The position numbers were made by a program, and so were the translations under genes. A DNA stretch of 64,000 nt. It comes from Isoetes taiwanensis (Eukaryota; Streptophyta; Lycopodiopsida; Isoetales; Isoetaceae). Below, in pieces: positions 34,582 through 46,945 of the stretch (positions are counted from its first letter, which is position 1; each line of letters begins with the position of its first letter). The stretch spans positions 1,729,090 to 1,793,089 of the forward strand of contig JAJEKV010000055.1 in NCBI GenBank assembly GCA_021234155.1, in the 5' to 3' direction. Below the pieces are notes generated by a model. That model saw nothing but the letters and a program-made list of their open reading frames with translations. It did not search any database and was not told where the DNA came from.

Positions 34582-34757
34582 CCGGTTAGCCAGTTTGAAG
34601 AGTGGCTGCCCAACAACGAAAACGACCTAGCATTTACAGCCAATAAAGGGTTTTTAGCAGTTATAGGCATATTTCAAGCATATACTGGCATATACCTATA
34701 ATATGCCACAAACCCACATAAACAAGGGTTTGCCCCCTTAGGGGCAACCCAAAAAGA
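34582..34757. repeat. Dispersed repeat module, copy 2
   Basis: Homologue of 22236-22405, ending in the hairpin-forming GCCCCCTTAGGGGC segment. It is directly followed by GAGAATAAGAGGTCATAAAT, the right flank of the SINE target site seen at 35769 and 58621. Confidence 0.8.
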
Positions 34758-35035
34758 GAATAAGAGGTCATAAATAAGTAGAAGACAATTGTCTTGGTCG
34801 CATAAATAAATTGAGGATAAAATATATATTGTCTTCGTGGCCATTTAAGTTGTGAGACATGTGTGTCCATTGAGTGGCACAAAGGCACACCAAGAAACTT
34901 TCACAAAGTCATGCTTAATAGACATTGTGTGGAGTTGTTGTAAGTCATAATCTCTTTGCTTTGTATTATGCATTTGCATGCGGATCATTGCATGGCGTTA
35001 TTGTAAAGTCATAAGTTGTTGCTATTAATTGTGCA
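34758..35035. repeat. Duplicated module tail, copy C1
   Basis: Matches 35769-36050 and 58621-58905 (CATAAATAAGTAGAAGACAA, TGTGAGACATGTGTGTCCAT, TCATGCTTAATAGACATTGT). It begins with the SINE target sequence without a SINE. Confidence 0.85.
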
Positions 35036-35455
35036 TATGGAATGCAGTTAAATATGGATAATGCAGGAAAAAAAAAAGATGCCCCGTGGTTGATTGAGGG
35101 ATTTTGCACTTAAGTGTTTATGTTTCTTGTCTTTTTCGGGCAACGTGATGCGTCAATAACACCCAAGTGTGGCATTTGTTATTTAGTGCATTCGAGCTTC
35201 AATCTAGTCTCAATTAGCAGCCTCTTTTTTGATTTGGTAGATATGATTATCATAAACAAATCTATTAAGAAGATGCACATGTACCAAAACGACTCATGAT
35301 ATTAAAATTTCAAGTGCAAATAGGCAAACAATATAGTTACAGTGGCATGCTTCCATATAATAACTCAAAATTCATTAATAAGATGGAAAATAGATTAGTA
35401 TATTGTCCTTAAATGAAGTTGGACGGTGTTTTTCCAAACTTAAAATTATATTTGG
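35036..35455. repeat. Duplicated module fragment, copy C2
   Basis: Matches 24145-24560 and 58060-58470: TGGAATGCAGTTAAATATGG to TTTTTCCAAACTTAAAATTA. It includes a 61-codon frame present in all copies (FRQRDASITPKCGICYLVHS or a close variant), conserved because the copies are recent rather than because it is clearly a gene. Confidence 0.85.
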
Positions 35456-35624
35456 AAACCCCCTCCCTCTCTAACCGGCCAAGAAAATCCCCCTTCCTTT
35501 TTTGTTACCAAGCTGTAAAGCAGGCTTGGGGCAGGGGTGGGGGGAGAAAAAGAAGGGTTTTGAGTAATGGGATGGCAAATGAAGATATTTTGAATATAGA
35601 TGTTGTAGTGAGAATAAGAGGTCA
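35456..35624. repeat. Dispersed repeat block, copy 2
   Basis: Near-identical to 31067-31244, ending in the left 15-bp target duplication GAGAATAAGAGGTCA (35610-35624). Confidence 0.85.
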
Positions 35625-35768
35625 GCCCATCGCGGTGGTGGTCTAGTGGTAAGGCCTTGAATTGGGTGAGCCCCACCAGGGTTCAAAACCCACTGGCTAC
35701 CATCAGATCGGAGACGTGGGCGGGTGCAAGTCCCATCAACCATGCCTTCAAAACAAAAAAAAAAAAAA
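35625..35768 (+). mobile_element. tRNA-derived SINE, copy 2, with target duplication
   Basis: Same element as 31245-31390 with a few substitutions: box A-like at 35638-35654, box B-like at 35679-35691, A-rich tail. It is bracketed by perfect 15-bp direct repeats GAGAATAAGAGGTCA at 35610-35624 and 35769-35783. The paralogous site at 58621-58635 has one copy of this 15-mer and no SINE, so this is the insertion. Confidence 0.92.
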
Positions 35769-36200
35769 GAGAATAAGAGGTCATAAATAAGTAGAAGACA
35801 ATTGTCTTGGTCGCATAAATAAATTGAGGATAAAATATATATTGTCTTCGTGGCCATTTAAGTTGTGAGACATGTGTGTCCATTGAGTACAAAGGCACAC
35901 CAAGAAACTTTGACAAAGTCATGCTTAATAGACATTGTGTGGAGTTGTTGTAAGTCATAATCTCTTTGCTTTGTATTATGCATTTGCATGCGGATCATTG
36001 CATGGCGTTATTGTAAAGTCATAAGTTATTGCTATTAATTGTGCATTTGCGCGTAGAGTTGTTGCTACTACTCATGCATTTGCGAATGGAAATTTTGTTG
36101 ACAATGTGAAGTTATTGTAAAGTCATAAGTTGTTGCTATTAATATGCATTTGCAAATGGTGTTTTTGTCTTCAAAATAGATGGTAGTCATCACAGACAAA
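35769..36200. repeat. Duplicated module tail, copy C3
   Basis: Continues the homology with 58621-59320. The site GCGTAGAGTTGTTGCTACTA (36051-36070) is the unoccupied version of the MITE-like insertion at 58916-59163. Confidence 0.85.
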
Positions 36201-37480
36201 AAAATGAATTGTGAATTATTGGTGGCCCTTTTTAATGCACTATTCAAAACTTAAATTGAAAGAACAAAGCATCATGTAGTTATGATAGTTGTGACTTTTT
36301 TGTTCAAATATTTGATATTGATTGTTTCAAGTGCTTCTATTTTAACTTCCTGGCATATACGAGTTTATCTTAACATGTACCATGTTCGCTCACAAATTTT
36401 AGACATACGTATTTTAAAAAGTGTTTTTCAATGAGTATTCATTAGTACTGGAATTTCCAGTTGAAAAGTATCAAGATTTATGTAATACTGTCTAGATATT
36501 ATTTTATTTCTAGGAAATTATTGTGGTTGCTTATTTCTTATTCATAAACCTAGTCTGAAATAACTGATTCACATAAATTGTTTTTTCTAGTCATATTTTA
36601 CGTCATATGCAGGAATATCCTTGGAGAGCATTAACTTTTATGAATTCCTTTGACACCTCTAATCGAGGTTTCTTTTGCTACCAATCTATCGAAGCCTTCC
36701 CAAACAGGTTTCATTCTCGTACTAGGAATGAAGTTACAACTAAAATGTCTAGTAATATCTGCATCTAAAAATCACTAATTTAGCTGGCTACTATTTCCCC
36801 TTGTTCAATTTAGTGGCTAGTCCATTGGGTTAGCAATTAAGAGATCTAGTGTTCAAGTTTGTGGGGGTCTGTCATATATCCTTATGGATGCTGCCAATGT
36901 GGCATGTAGGTTACATCATTGAGCTGTTGCATGTAGGTTGCAGTGTCTGAAACGCGTTGCTTCTCTTTTTCCAGTTATTTTTTGTGCAATTTAGGCAGCG
37001 AGAAGTGTATTACTTTTGCCACGCCTGGAATCCTAGTAGTATTTCCCTCAACCGTTGCTTGGATCTGTTTCTAGCTCTCCACAGGTGCCCGATCAAGTGT
37101 GTGTGAATGGTTTGCTGCTAGATTTGAGTACTACCCATATGCGTACCAGACCAAGTTTGTTGAATGAGCCTTTGCACGAGCCTCTTTTCTCATGGTAGAT
37201 TCGTCTTTCTTGCCTTTACTATCTATTTTATATAGCGGAGGCCATCTATATATTCCCTCAAGGTAAGCCTGATTACCACGTTGTAGATCATGTCCTCACG
37301 TGCTTCCTGAGTCCATCTGCCTGTCTCATGGCGAAGGTAATGCGCACCCATGCGTATGGAAGCTATCACCCTATGCTCACGTAGGTAGCATTGTGAGCCT
37401 TGTGTGAACGTGGGACAAATCTATTGCCAGTAATGTGTTGTCTTAATATGTGCCAGTGCACCTGTATCCCAGGGTTTACT
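36201..37480. other. No gene seen
   Basis: AT-rich, single-copy-like sequence without recognisable coding blocks. Confidence 0.45.
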
Positions 37481-37636
37481 AATGCCACGGTTCTATTGCG
37501 ACAGCAATAGAACCGACATTCCTTGGATGGGGACGTCTCTTTGTCACTCTTCCTATTTATTCGGCTTCTCTTCATTGTTCTATCATCGGTGTTCTCTTGA
37601 GCTAGATTTCTCCTTCTTCTCTATCCTATCAGTTTC
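37481..37636. repeat. 156-bp direct repeat with hairpin, copy 1
   Basis: Almost identical to 50240-50395 and of equal length. Near its start GGTTCTATTG-CGACAG-CAATAGAACC forms a perfect 10-bp stem with a 6-nt loop. Flanks differ on both sides. Confidence 0.9.
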
Positions 37637-40600
37637 TAGGGTTCTTTGTGGATGGCTGCCTGTCCCAATCAGTTTCCACGCTCCACCAAAAGATTCAATA
37701 TTTTCTACAAGCAGCCCCACTCGCTCCATCTCTGGCCACAAACAGATTCAGATGTTTCTCCAAGCAGCACGACCTGCTTCAAAGCACACCACGCTCAAAC
37801 TCGGAGACTTGCATCAAGCACTCCATGCTCCCAGAACGAATTTCTTGCAAGGAAGGTATGAATCTCGTTCTTTACAATAGGGGTGGCCACATGCGATCTT
37901 TCTGACCTCCGCCTCCGTATATGAATTTTATATGAGAGGGGATACGAGAGAGGGCAAAAGTGGCGAAAGGGAGGGGGAAGAACTGCGGAAGAGAGGAAGA
38001 ACAGCAGATTAGACTAAATTTTTTGGGTGCTCCCCCTTTCGGAATGGAACATTCAAAATTGGCCTCCGACCTCAAACGGAGGCCTCCACCTTCATCTTGA
38101 CATCAGAATCAGAGAAAAATCGATCATGTGGCCAGCCCTAATATTTCTGTTATTGGTTTTCGTTTTGTAGGCTTTGTGCATCGGTGGTGGTTGTTCTGCT
38201 CCGGTGTGCAGGAATAGAGTTTGCCATGGCTTGTCAGTCAGGTTTTTCCTTCTTTGCTTTTGTTTGATTTGAAAGCATGATATTCTTGGGTTCGTGATCA
38301 TGCATCCCTTTGGCGATGATGGATTCATGGTTTCAGGTCTTTTATTCCTTCCCTTTTTCCTCTAAGTGTCTGCTGCTCTTTCTAATCTCTTCTTTTCCAG
38401 CCCCTTGGTATGTTTTCGACATCATGCCCTGGATTGGGTCTTCCAGATTTGCTTTCCTCCTTCCTCAGGTCGCATCTTTGCTTTTGTCTGGTTTGTGGAT
38501 CAAGGGGGCTCGATTTTGCCCTTGTTATACAGAATGGTTTGGCAGTGGAGATCTATTCCGACTTACCTTGCCGGATTTTAGAGGGGTTAAATCTGTTATT
38601 GCCTTCCTCTTTTCGATTCGCTTCTGCCATCGGTTCTCGCTTTGAAACCCTCTGCTTTCCTTGGCTGATCCTACGAGGTTGTGGGGCATACTCAGCAATA
38701 TTCAATCTTCTGCAATCTTCCCTCGTAATCACTCATTTGCAATCTTCCCTCGCAATCCCTCTCTCGTTTCTTTTCCTCTGCAATCGGCAACCGCTTCCGC
38801 TTCTGTTGCAAACACTTGGAAGCGGGATACCAGGTTGTCCCTTTTTTGCTGGGGGATACCGGGATTCTGCTTTCCCTTTTTTGTTTTTGAAGTTCTGGAC
38901 CCTTGCACCTCCTTTTGTTTATGTTTTTTCCCATTCAATCCTTAGAGTTTACTCTGGTCGTTTCTTGTACTTGCTAGAGCCTAGATCCTTGTTCCTGTGC
39001 TCTTCATTTTCTTTTTCGAGCTTGTGTGTTCCTGCTCCTTTTTGTTGGTTCTGCATCTATTCTTTGCTTGCTTTGTCTCCTTTAAAGTTGCTTTAGTCTT
39101 TGTTGTTAAGTTGCCCCCTTTTTTCCCCTCTTTTTTGGTTTCGTAGTTCTCCTTTATTTTGTATTTTGGTACATAACATTCTGAGGGTTTTTTCTTCTTG
39201 TTTGCACATTAAGGGCGTAATAGAGGTGCCTCTCTCTTGTTGGTTGATGTTGTGGATATAATTAACCCTTTGGATTGGTGAGTCCAGCTTGGTTTTCTCT
39301 CTGAATCTAGCTTTGCAGTCTGGGTTAGGGGTTTAATGCTCCACCGTCCTTGTTGTTTGATTCCTGACAAGTTTCTCTTGAGCGAGAAGTTTAGTGTTTC
39401 CAGGTTTAGCATGGTTGTCGCTTTGCCTAGGCTTCTTGTGACGTTCTTTTCTAATTTCTTCCCGTAATCATAATATAGTAATGATATTCGATGCCCCAAT
39501 TGTTTTCTACGATTTCCTTAATTTTATATTCCAGTATTCCTGATGTGTTTATAGATTAGCCTTTTTTGGTCAATTTATTGGAGGTTTCTAGTTTTTTATT
39601 GCTCGTGCATCTATTTAGGTTATGTGCTTCTATCAACAAGGGGTTCCGATATGCATTCTCAGGAACTTCACTCGTTCTATTTTCAATATATGTGTATACA
39701 TGGTTCTTAGAGTTGTTTTTCTATATGTTGGTTTCGTTTAGCATTAACCATTGTTATTGTAGGTGTTTCGAGGATACGCTCACACATGCATGTTATCCTT
39801 ATTTGCGCTACTATTTGTTGTCTATCAGTGTTGTGGCCCCTTGGTTGCAATTCACAACGCTCACATTATGCGGTGCTGAGGTCTAACATAATTGATCTTG
39901 TTTCTTTTAGCTAATGCCACAGATGGCTGATGACCTAGGAGTTCTTTATGGTTGGTAGGACTTCACCAATTCCTTCTATTATCTTTAAAGTGAGTTCCCT
40001 TTCCTCTTTGCATCGTGCTGAGATATTTTTTAGCTCAACGATCTGCACAGGGTATATCCTCATTTACATATGGTTCTTACCTAGAGATGTGTGCTGGCAT
40101 CTTTGCCTTATTTCCATCTAGGTTGCTAATTCATTTTCCAATTGCTGCACGTATATTTTGTCCTCGTGCCGGTTTCATGTTACCATAGCCAGGATAGGTG
40201 CTTGTTGTCGTCCTTCATTTTTCCATCTCTGGGTCAGTATGTGTGGGTGTGCTTGAGAATGTGATGTCATAGATCCCAGAAGGGGTGCTGCCAAAGTGGT
40301 ATGACGTTAAGTTATGGTGTAATCATTTGTCAAGTTTCATGTTAGTGCATATCTTTTGGCACTTTTCATCTATGTTGATAGTCCTTACATCCCAGGCTAG
40401 TAGTTGGCTTGTGTTGTCAGACAAGCTGCATTGTATGTCTATACGATGTATGCATCTTTGAGTCCTACATATTTTGTTATAGTGGCATATGCACCTTTAT
40501 CTTGGAGTTTCCGTGTTACATGATCTCACACCACGAGAGATAGTGGTAGAGGATACGACTTTGTTTGCGCTTGACTTATCTTGATGACATGGTTTTGAGT

Positions 40601-43600
40601 TTTGCGTCCATTTAGTTACTTGCTTCATCTACCTGGTGATGTTTATACGTGATCTGCTCATGGTTTCATATGCATCGGTTAAGGCAAATTCAGCCGAGTT
40701 ATTCTAAGCTTCTACAGTTTATGTCCGGATAGATCTTGTCTTCCTATGTCCTTGCCATTCTCACATGGACGGTCTCAGTTTAGTATTTTTTTCTCCTTAG
40801 TTGATCGCACAGGTTCTAGTCCTCATTTCTAGTCATAGAGGCTTATTCAGTTGTTTTCGTTCCAGTTATACGTTGTTTCGTAGAATGTATTGGCATTCAT
40901 TTCGCATGTGGTATTTCATAGTTGGATGTCTAGTTGATCACTTTGATATTTCGTCAAATTCTATCTTTGCATTCTCGTAATGTTATATTTTTTAGTTTGA
41001 TAAGTGCTTATCGTCTGGTATGAATATGATTTTTGACAGGAGTTCTAGTCTTCTTATTCTGCATGTTTTTGGGGTTCACCATTTGTGCTCTGCATTTACT
41101 TCGTTCTTGGGTTTCTTTTGAGATTTCTTATGCTGGCACGATTTTTGCCTCGTGACTTCCATTTCTTTCCTTATCTCTATTATTATTTTTCATTTTCTTG
41201 TTATGCCATTGATTGGGTTTTACCCACTTAACCCATTTATTATTTTTTGGTCATGGGGTCCATTTTTTATTGCTCTCTGATTGTTGGGTTGTGGTAGGTT
41301 CTTAGTCTTGTCACTGAAAGGGCGTTACGTATGGCTAGTTACGATCCATTCTAGTGGTTCCTTGTGTTCCTTAAATTTGCTGGGTTAATGGTACTTTTGA
41401 CTATGCTAGTGATCTTTTTGGAATGATTTGTCCCTTTCATTTTCTTCTTTATATCTCGTTCTTTGTTCCTTTTTTGCTTTAGTCTCTCTATTCTCTCTTG
41501 CATCCTACGTTTGCCCCGCTATTATTCCATTTGTTCCGCTCTTATCTTTATTTTAGTCTGAGGGCACCATGGTTCCCGGCCACGTCAGCGCCTTTGTTGT
41601 CATTGTTCCGTCTATATTGGTCAAGTTCAAGTAATCCCTTTGGTCTCTTCATTTCATTGGTTACCATTACCTCATCGTCTCTGCTAGCCACTTGCTTATG
41701 TGCTCCCTTGCTCCATGATTGTTCCACCTTAGGTGCCCCTCAGTTGTATCCATTTGCCCCTATTTGGTTCATTTGTATTTTTAGTTTCTATACCCCATCG
41801 TTCTAGCTGCTCCTTTGGTGTGCTATTTTTGTGTTTGTTCTATCTGTCTTGGTTAACCCATTCTTCTCATGTTCCTTTTTTGTTAATTCTTTACAGATCG
41901 TTGTTCTTTCCTCTGTCTTGCTCCTATTAGGGCTTTTTTGTCCCATAATAATTAGTTTTCCTGGTTCTCCATTTTGCATATTTGTGATGTATTTCCTTCT
42001 AAATACAATTGGCAGATCTTTATGCTAACATTGGCTTGGTTTTTTTTTTTTTTTTTTTTTTTTTCTCAATATTCTTAAAAGTAGATGCTCCAATTTAGTG
42101 GAAAACTATGCTAGTTTTCTAGAAAGCATGATGGATTAAATTTATTACGTAATAGGTGGAACATTGATCACTTGCCACGTATGCAGAACATTATGCAGTT
42201 ATGAAAGCAAAATTATCTAAATATATTATGCAATTTGCTTCATGTACTTTTGGTGCAGAAAACCTACTGTGGTGCCACTTGAAGCAGCCTGCACACTTGT
42301 ATAAGGTTAGAGTCTATTTGGTTTCTATTTTGATGGCATGTGGTTTGTTGAACCATTGTTGCATAACGAAGGGATTTTTCCAAAAAAAAAAAAGGTTCCA
42401 TATGTTAAAGCATATGAATGCATGTCTTTTGAAGTGCATGTTTGACATGTGGATGTCAAACAACAACTATGCTAACATGCAACCTTTATTATGGCTTAAA
42501 AGTTTTTTTTAAAAATGGCTCATGCACTTGACGATACATGGGGCTTTTGTATAGTTATTGCAAGGACGATTCCTTGGAGTTCTAAAGATGCATGAAGTTG
42601 GATTTCTTCATTTTCCCTTATTCAAGGCAACTATTGCCATGAGTAACTATAATATTTAGGCTGAGCATATTGATGGCATATGGCAGCTGAGCTGTATTTC
42701 TATGCATTTTGACTCATTGGTCGAGAAAATTTATGGCTTATAAAATGGGATGGCATACCTACACAAGGCATTGATGAGGTTAGTATTCTGAATTCTACAT
42801 TTGGCGCAGCAGCACATATTGAATGCAACAACGGAACGTGTCTTCAAGGATATTTAGGTGCCAAGAAGGCATGCCGCTTGCTTATATTTTCACAAGTTTA
42901 GCTTCATCTTTCCTAAGCATGAGCTTCGGCTTTCCCTTGATTACTTCTTATTTTATACTCTTGGTCGGATCGACACATCACTGAAGAAAAGACTTGTCTT
43001 TGGGGCAAGAATCATGCATATGCAAGCGTGCCATGATTTATTTGGAACACAATGAATGCTGGTTACAGAAAAAAGCTCAAGAGCATGGTTGTACCAGCAG
43101 CTTAATTTGATAATTTTAGGCTGAAGAAATCCAGGTATAAGGGTTTTCTTTCAAATAGATTTCCTTTGTAGAACAGTTTTGCCTATGGGCTTAGATGTTC
43201 ACGAGCTTTAGGGTGACGGAGTTGCCATATTTTTAGAAGCCAAAGAGTTTGCAACAAGCTGGGCCTTTCTTATATAAGATTTGGAGATTACAAGTTCCTT
43301 GACATGATAAAGGTCTATGAAAAGATTCTGTATAAATAATAGGATGCATATTTCTGTTTCTCTAGACAACCTGCCATACTTTTATTTCAAATGTCTTTTC
43401 CATATAGCTGGATCACAATGGGCAATCAGTGATGAACCGAGAGGCCCAATGTACCTTTTGGCCCTTGCACTGTTACCATTATCATGCTAACAGTGTATTG
43501 TTTGGCTGCAGGTACGGGCCTCTCTTCCCATTGTGGTGTCTTTTTGTCCTTGGTGTCTTGGATAAGCTTTAGGCGATGTGGACAACTGAAGAAAATTGAA

Positions 43601-44278
43601 TACAAGAGCTGATGCTATTTTGGTCAGTGGCTGCTCGTGGTGGTTCCGAGTTGAAGACGATAAAATCTGATACGTTTGCATATGTTGACTGGTTTGAACC
43701 ACTTTTGTTAAACATAGGCTGGGAAAAGGAAAAACAAGCCTTGCTTATTAAAACTGATGCATAGAATAGCTTTGATAGATCTAATATTATATCTTATCTA
43801 TTAGTATAAACAATAGTTCAAATTTCAGCAGGCAAATGCCTTACTAGTTTGCATTACTAGTATGCTACTGTACTAGAATTTAAGGATGGTCTCTTGCTAT
43901 ATGGTATACTAATTTGAAGTAGTTTGTACAAGTGTACCGTAGCTTATAGTCAACTATATCAGGGAAGTGTTCTATTTCTCTATGTATATTGTGGCCTTTT
44001 GACGACTGCTATATACATCAGAATAACATGATGATTGAATGTGTTAAATCTTGAACATTCTTAGTTTATGAACTAGATATCTTATCTTGTCTTACCCTAG
44101 GATGATCTAGATCTAAATATCAAAATGTAACATCTTGGCATAAGACCTTGGAGGGCTGGTACCGTCTTGGACTTTATTGTCCATGTATGGCCAGATAAGA
44201 CAACGGAGGGATTGACCAATGCTGATGTTTGTGCTAGTTTAGGCTAGTCCAAGCCAGTTTTTTTTTTTTGTCGAGGGA
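37637..44278. other. Pyrimidine-rich stretch without recognisable genes
   Basis: The plus strand is strongly T-rich (and C-rich in places) from about 37.5 to 42 kb, producing long hydrophobic frames (for example 38410-39096, 228 codons of L/F/S/P) that look compositional. A T-run lies at 42038-42064 and an A-run at 42382-42393. The area 42200-43740 has more balanced composition but no motif I recognise. The same pyrimidine bias resumes after the CACTA element, so that element interrupts a larger unit. Confidence 0.5.
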
Positions 44279-44299
44279 CACTAGTAGAGATAACCCTTG

Positions 44300-44615
44300 T
44301 TTGTCACGGTTTTTGTCACGCAAAATACACTATATTATTATATTATTAGTGTCGTGACAAATAACTTTTCTCACTCGTGACAAACATGAAACCACTTGTC
44401 ACGCGTGATAAATAAATATATTTGTCACGCGTGACAGAATGTTAGTTTGTCACGCGTGATAAATAAATATATTTGTCACGCGTAACAAATGTTAGTTTGT
44501 CACGCGTGATAAATAATTATATTTGTCACGCATGACAAATCTTAGTTTGTCACGCGTGATAAAACCTTTACTTTTGTCACGCCTGCCAATTTTACTTTTG
44601 TCACGCGTGACAAAC
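44300..44615. repeat. CACTA left subterminal palindrome array
   Basis: About ten copies of TTTGTCACGCGTGACAAA or half-sites (TTTGTCACGCGTGATAAA, TTTGTCACGCATGACAAA) separated by short AT-rich spacers. In En/Spm the equivalent zone holds clustered binding sites for the element's own TnpA protein; a similar role here is inference. Confidence 0.85.
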
Positions 44616-44871
44616 TGATATTTAATAATATTTATTTATTTGATTTTTTTCTACATAATATTTTTTTATAATTTATTAATATTATTATATATAAGTTTTG
44701 CTACCTGTGGCAAATTGTATATGGAAAAAAAAAAAAAGGAAGCTTGGGGCAGCTAATTTTGATTATCCCTGATTGGTTGCAAATTGGCACAAACATAAAA
44801 TGAAATTGATATACATAAAATTTATATAAAGTACATATGCAAGTATACAAAATATAAGTATGCAAAGTCTA

Positions 44872-46175
44872 TCAATACGCACAACTGCCACTGTCTCCAT
44901 CCCTGTCATCATGGCGTCGAGACATATCGTCCCCCTCTACTCCATCTCCCTGAAAAAATGGTCTGTCATCTGGGACATCGATGTCATAGTCTTCCTCTGC
45001 CAAATTCTGGGCCTCGCCTTCTTGGCGCATCCGTACAATCCTCTACAAAAAATAAGTAGCATTAGAAACTATGTTGATCAGTGGTATCTTCATTGGATTC
45101 AAGTTAGTTACTGACCTCTCTATCGGCTTCATGAAGTGGCCATATGTTCAGTCCTGCCATGTACAACTCAAAGTTAGAACGTGACATATATTTTCTTACA
45201 TCACACTGGTCCTGAGTGGGCGCAAATCCGTATTGCGCATACTAAAAATAAAGTAGCAGTTAGTATGCAAAACGCGAAAGCCTCATATAAGACTATAGGC
45301 CATTACAAAAAAATCAAATACTTACAAACTTAGCCTCGAATCCTGATTGGCCAGAACTACCAAAACGATGACCTGCTTTGTTTCTTTGTGCAATTCTCGC
45401 CTTTGCACATGTAGAAAGTCTTAAAAGAGAGAATAAAATATTGCAAGCTAAAATAAAGTAAACTTACGATGTGGCTTCCTTCTGCTGCGTATGTGCATGC
45501 AGTTACGCATCATCTGCCGCGATCTCTCGAAGGGCCCACTCCCATGCTTCGTCAGGGATACGTTTTCGCTTAGAAGTTCTCTCTTCTAGATGATGCTTAA
45601 CCTCTTTCTTCAGCTTAGAGCGATGGCTTCTGGAAAAAATAAGAGCATTAATACAATAAGAATTTTAATGAAGATGGTTGAAATTTAATAAAATTGAAGA
45701 CAATAATAACACACCTATGGATCTCAGATAACTTGTGCCGTATAAAGGACTCCGAGACATCCCCATGTATTTTCTTAACCTCACGTATCACCCGCATTTA
45801 AGTATGAGATACAAACGCTTTTAATTTAGTACAAAGAGAGTGATTGTTGTAAGAAATGATGAGTAAAGCATTTCACCAGCTCAATGTGCTCTTTCATTTT
45901 CTTGTGAGGTGCTTTCCAATAAAAATGATCGTGCGCTATATTTTTTATAGTCCTGCGTAAGGCACTATCTCCTGGTCCAAACTTTGGCTTGCCCATCGGG
46001 CTTATCACCAAAGCAGGTACATCTGGTGAGCCCTCTAAGATCCTACAGCCTGCAGGATACTTAAATATCCCCACCTGCAAGTCAAACATCTTAGTTTATA
46101 TTTTAAATTATTATGGAAGTGTGAAAAATAGTTACCTGCACTTCTTCAAAGTCTCTAACCACTAGTTGCCAAGTA
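44872..46175 (-). CDS. Ptta/En-Spm-like transposon protein, multi-exon C-terminal part
   Basis: On the minus strand, exons can be chained with phase-consistent GT/AG borders over most of their length: 46136-46170 (WQLVVRDFEEVQ), about 45826-46074 (VGIFKYPAGCRILEG.., SPMGKPKFGPGDSALRR, AHDHFYWKAPHKKMKEHI), 45716-45796 (RVIREVKKIHGDVSESFIRH), 45507-45629 (SHRSKLKKEVKHHLEERTSK, PDEAWEWALREI), 45326-45419 (CAKARIAQRNKAGHRFGSSG, QSGFEAKF), 45116-45241 (YAQYGFAPTQDQCDVRKYMS) and 44872-45042, ending in an acidic D/G-rich tail and a stop. The W-x-x-P helix, the NKAxxxxGSxGxxxF block and the order match the plant transposase (Ptta/En/Spm) family of CACTA elements. The join between 45826 and 45796 is unresolved and may hold a frameshift. 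Likely role: binding the subterminal sites. Confidence 0.65.
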
Positions 46176-46462
46176 AGCACAACAATAAGTAGGAGCACAT
46201 AAATTGAATAAATAAAGAAACGAAAAATGAAAGAAACCTAATGCACTTTGAATAGCATTAAATGTTGCACATAGAATCTAAGCATTACACTTGATGGTGT
46301 TAAGTATGCACAACATTAATATGAGTACATGATTGAAAAAAAAAAGCAAAGAAAAATGAAACAAGAACAAAGATTCAGATTTAATAAGATAAGTATCATT
46401 AATATCGAGTAGCGATTTATTAAAAATAAAAGTTTGTTTTAAATAACTAAAAGTTTTTATCT

Positions 46463-46945
46463 CTACAAAAACCGATCAGGTACAGTCTCATGGAATTCAT
46501 AGTCCAAAAATAACTCGTCGACCTCTCTAAGGCTCTTGATAGCAACAACCATAACAAAGTGCTTACACATTCTTGTCATGAACTCCTCGCGATCATTACT
46601 TCTTTCTTCAAACATGCAATTGATGATATTTTTATTGGCACCACAGCTGTTGATCAGCCCCGCTATATTGCCATGTTCTTCCACACGACCATCAATGTAA
46701 GATCTCTTATCCTCATTGTACTCTGATCTCATTTCCATAGTGCGTGCATTACTGTTGCAACCGTATACCATCATAGAAAATGAATAATATGTTAATGCTT
46801 CCCACTTGGATGCACTATACTCTGGACCTCCATAGATCATCAAAGGGACAACTGAATTATACCCAACACGATGATTTTGGGCAATGAATAATCCCCTTCG
46901 GATCCGGGGGCGTGAGATCGCTTTATTACATATCGACGACCCCAA
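46463..46945 (-). CDS. SET-domain-like ORF inside the CACTA element
   Basis: The 160-codon open frame (no ATG; its left limit is only the frame) shows the SET signature in order: RRGLF at 16-20 and V-x-x-x-x-I-Y-G-G at 32-40 (the GxGLFA..G..V..YGG start), SYIDG at 82-86, GNIAGLINSC at 92-101 followed by an Asn at 104 (the GNxARFINHSCxPN pseudoknot strand), and VAIKSLREVDELFLDY at 134-149 (the xGEELxxDY end with its Tyr). SET proteins transfer methyl groups from S-adenosylmethionine to lysines, usually on histones. The frame ends ten residues after DYE; TTTTTGTAG at the end could be a GT donor leading into the Ptta exons, making a fusion. Upstream joining to 46840-47250 needs a splice or frameshift. 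Domain call: good; activity: unknown. Confidence 0.6.
   Translation of the reverse strand: MGSSICNKAISRPRIRRGLFIAQNHRVGYNSVVPLMIYGGPEYSASKWEALTYYSFSMMVYGCNSNARTMEMRSEYNEDKRSYIDGRVEEHGNIAGLINSCGANKNIINCMFEERSNDREEFMTRMCKHFVMVVAIKSLREVDELFLDYEFHETVPDRFL

Noticed and set aside
38410-39096. 228-codon hydrophobic frame as a membrane protein
   Set aside because: It is rich in L/F/S/P because the strand is T/C-rich; overlapping frames look alike and no topology or motif is convincing.
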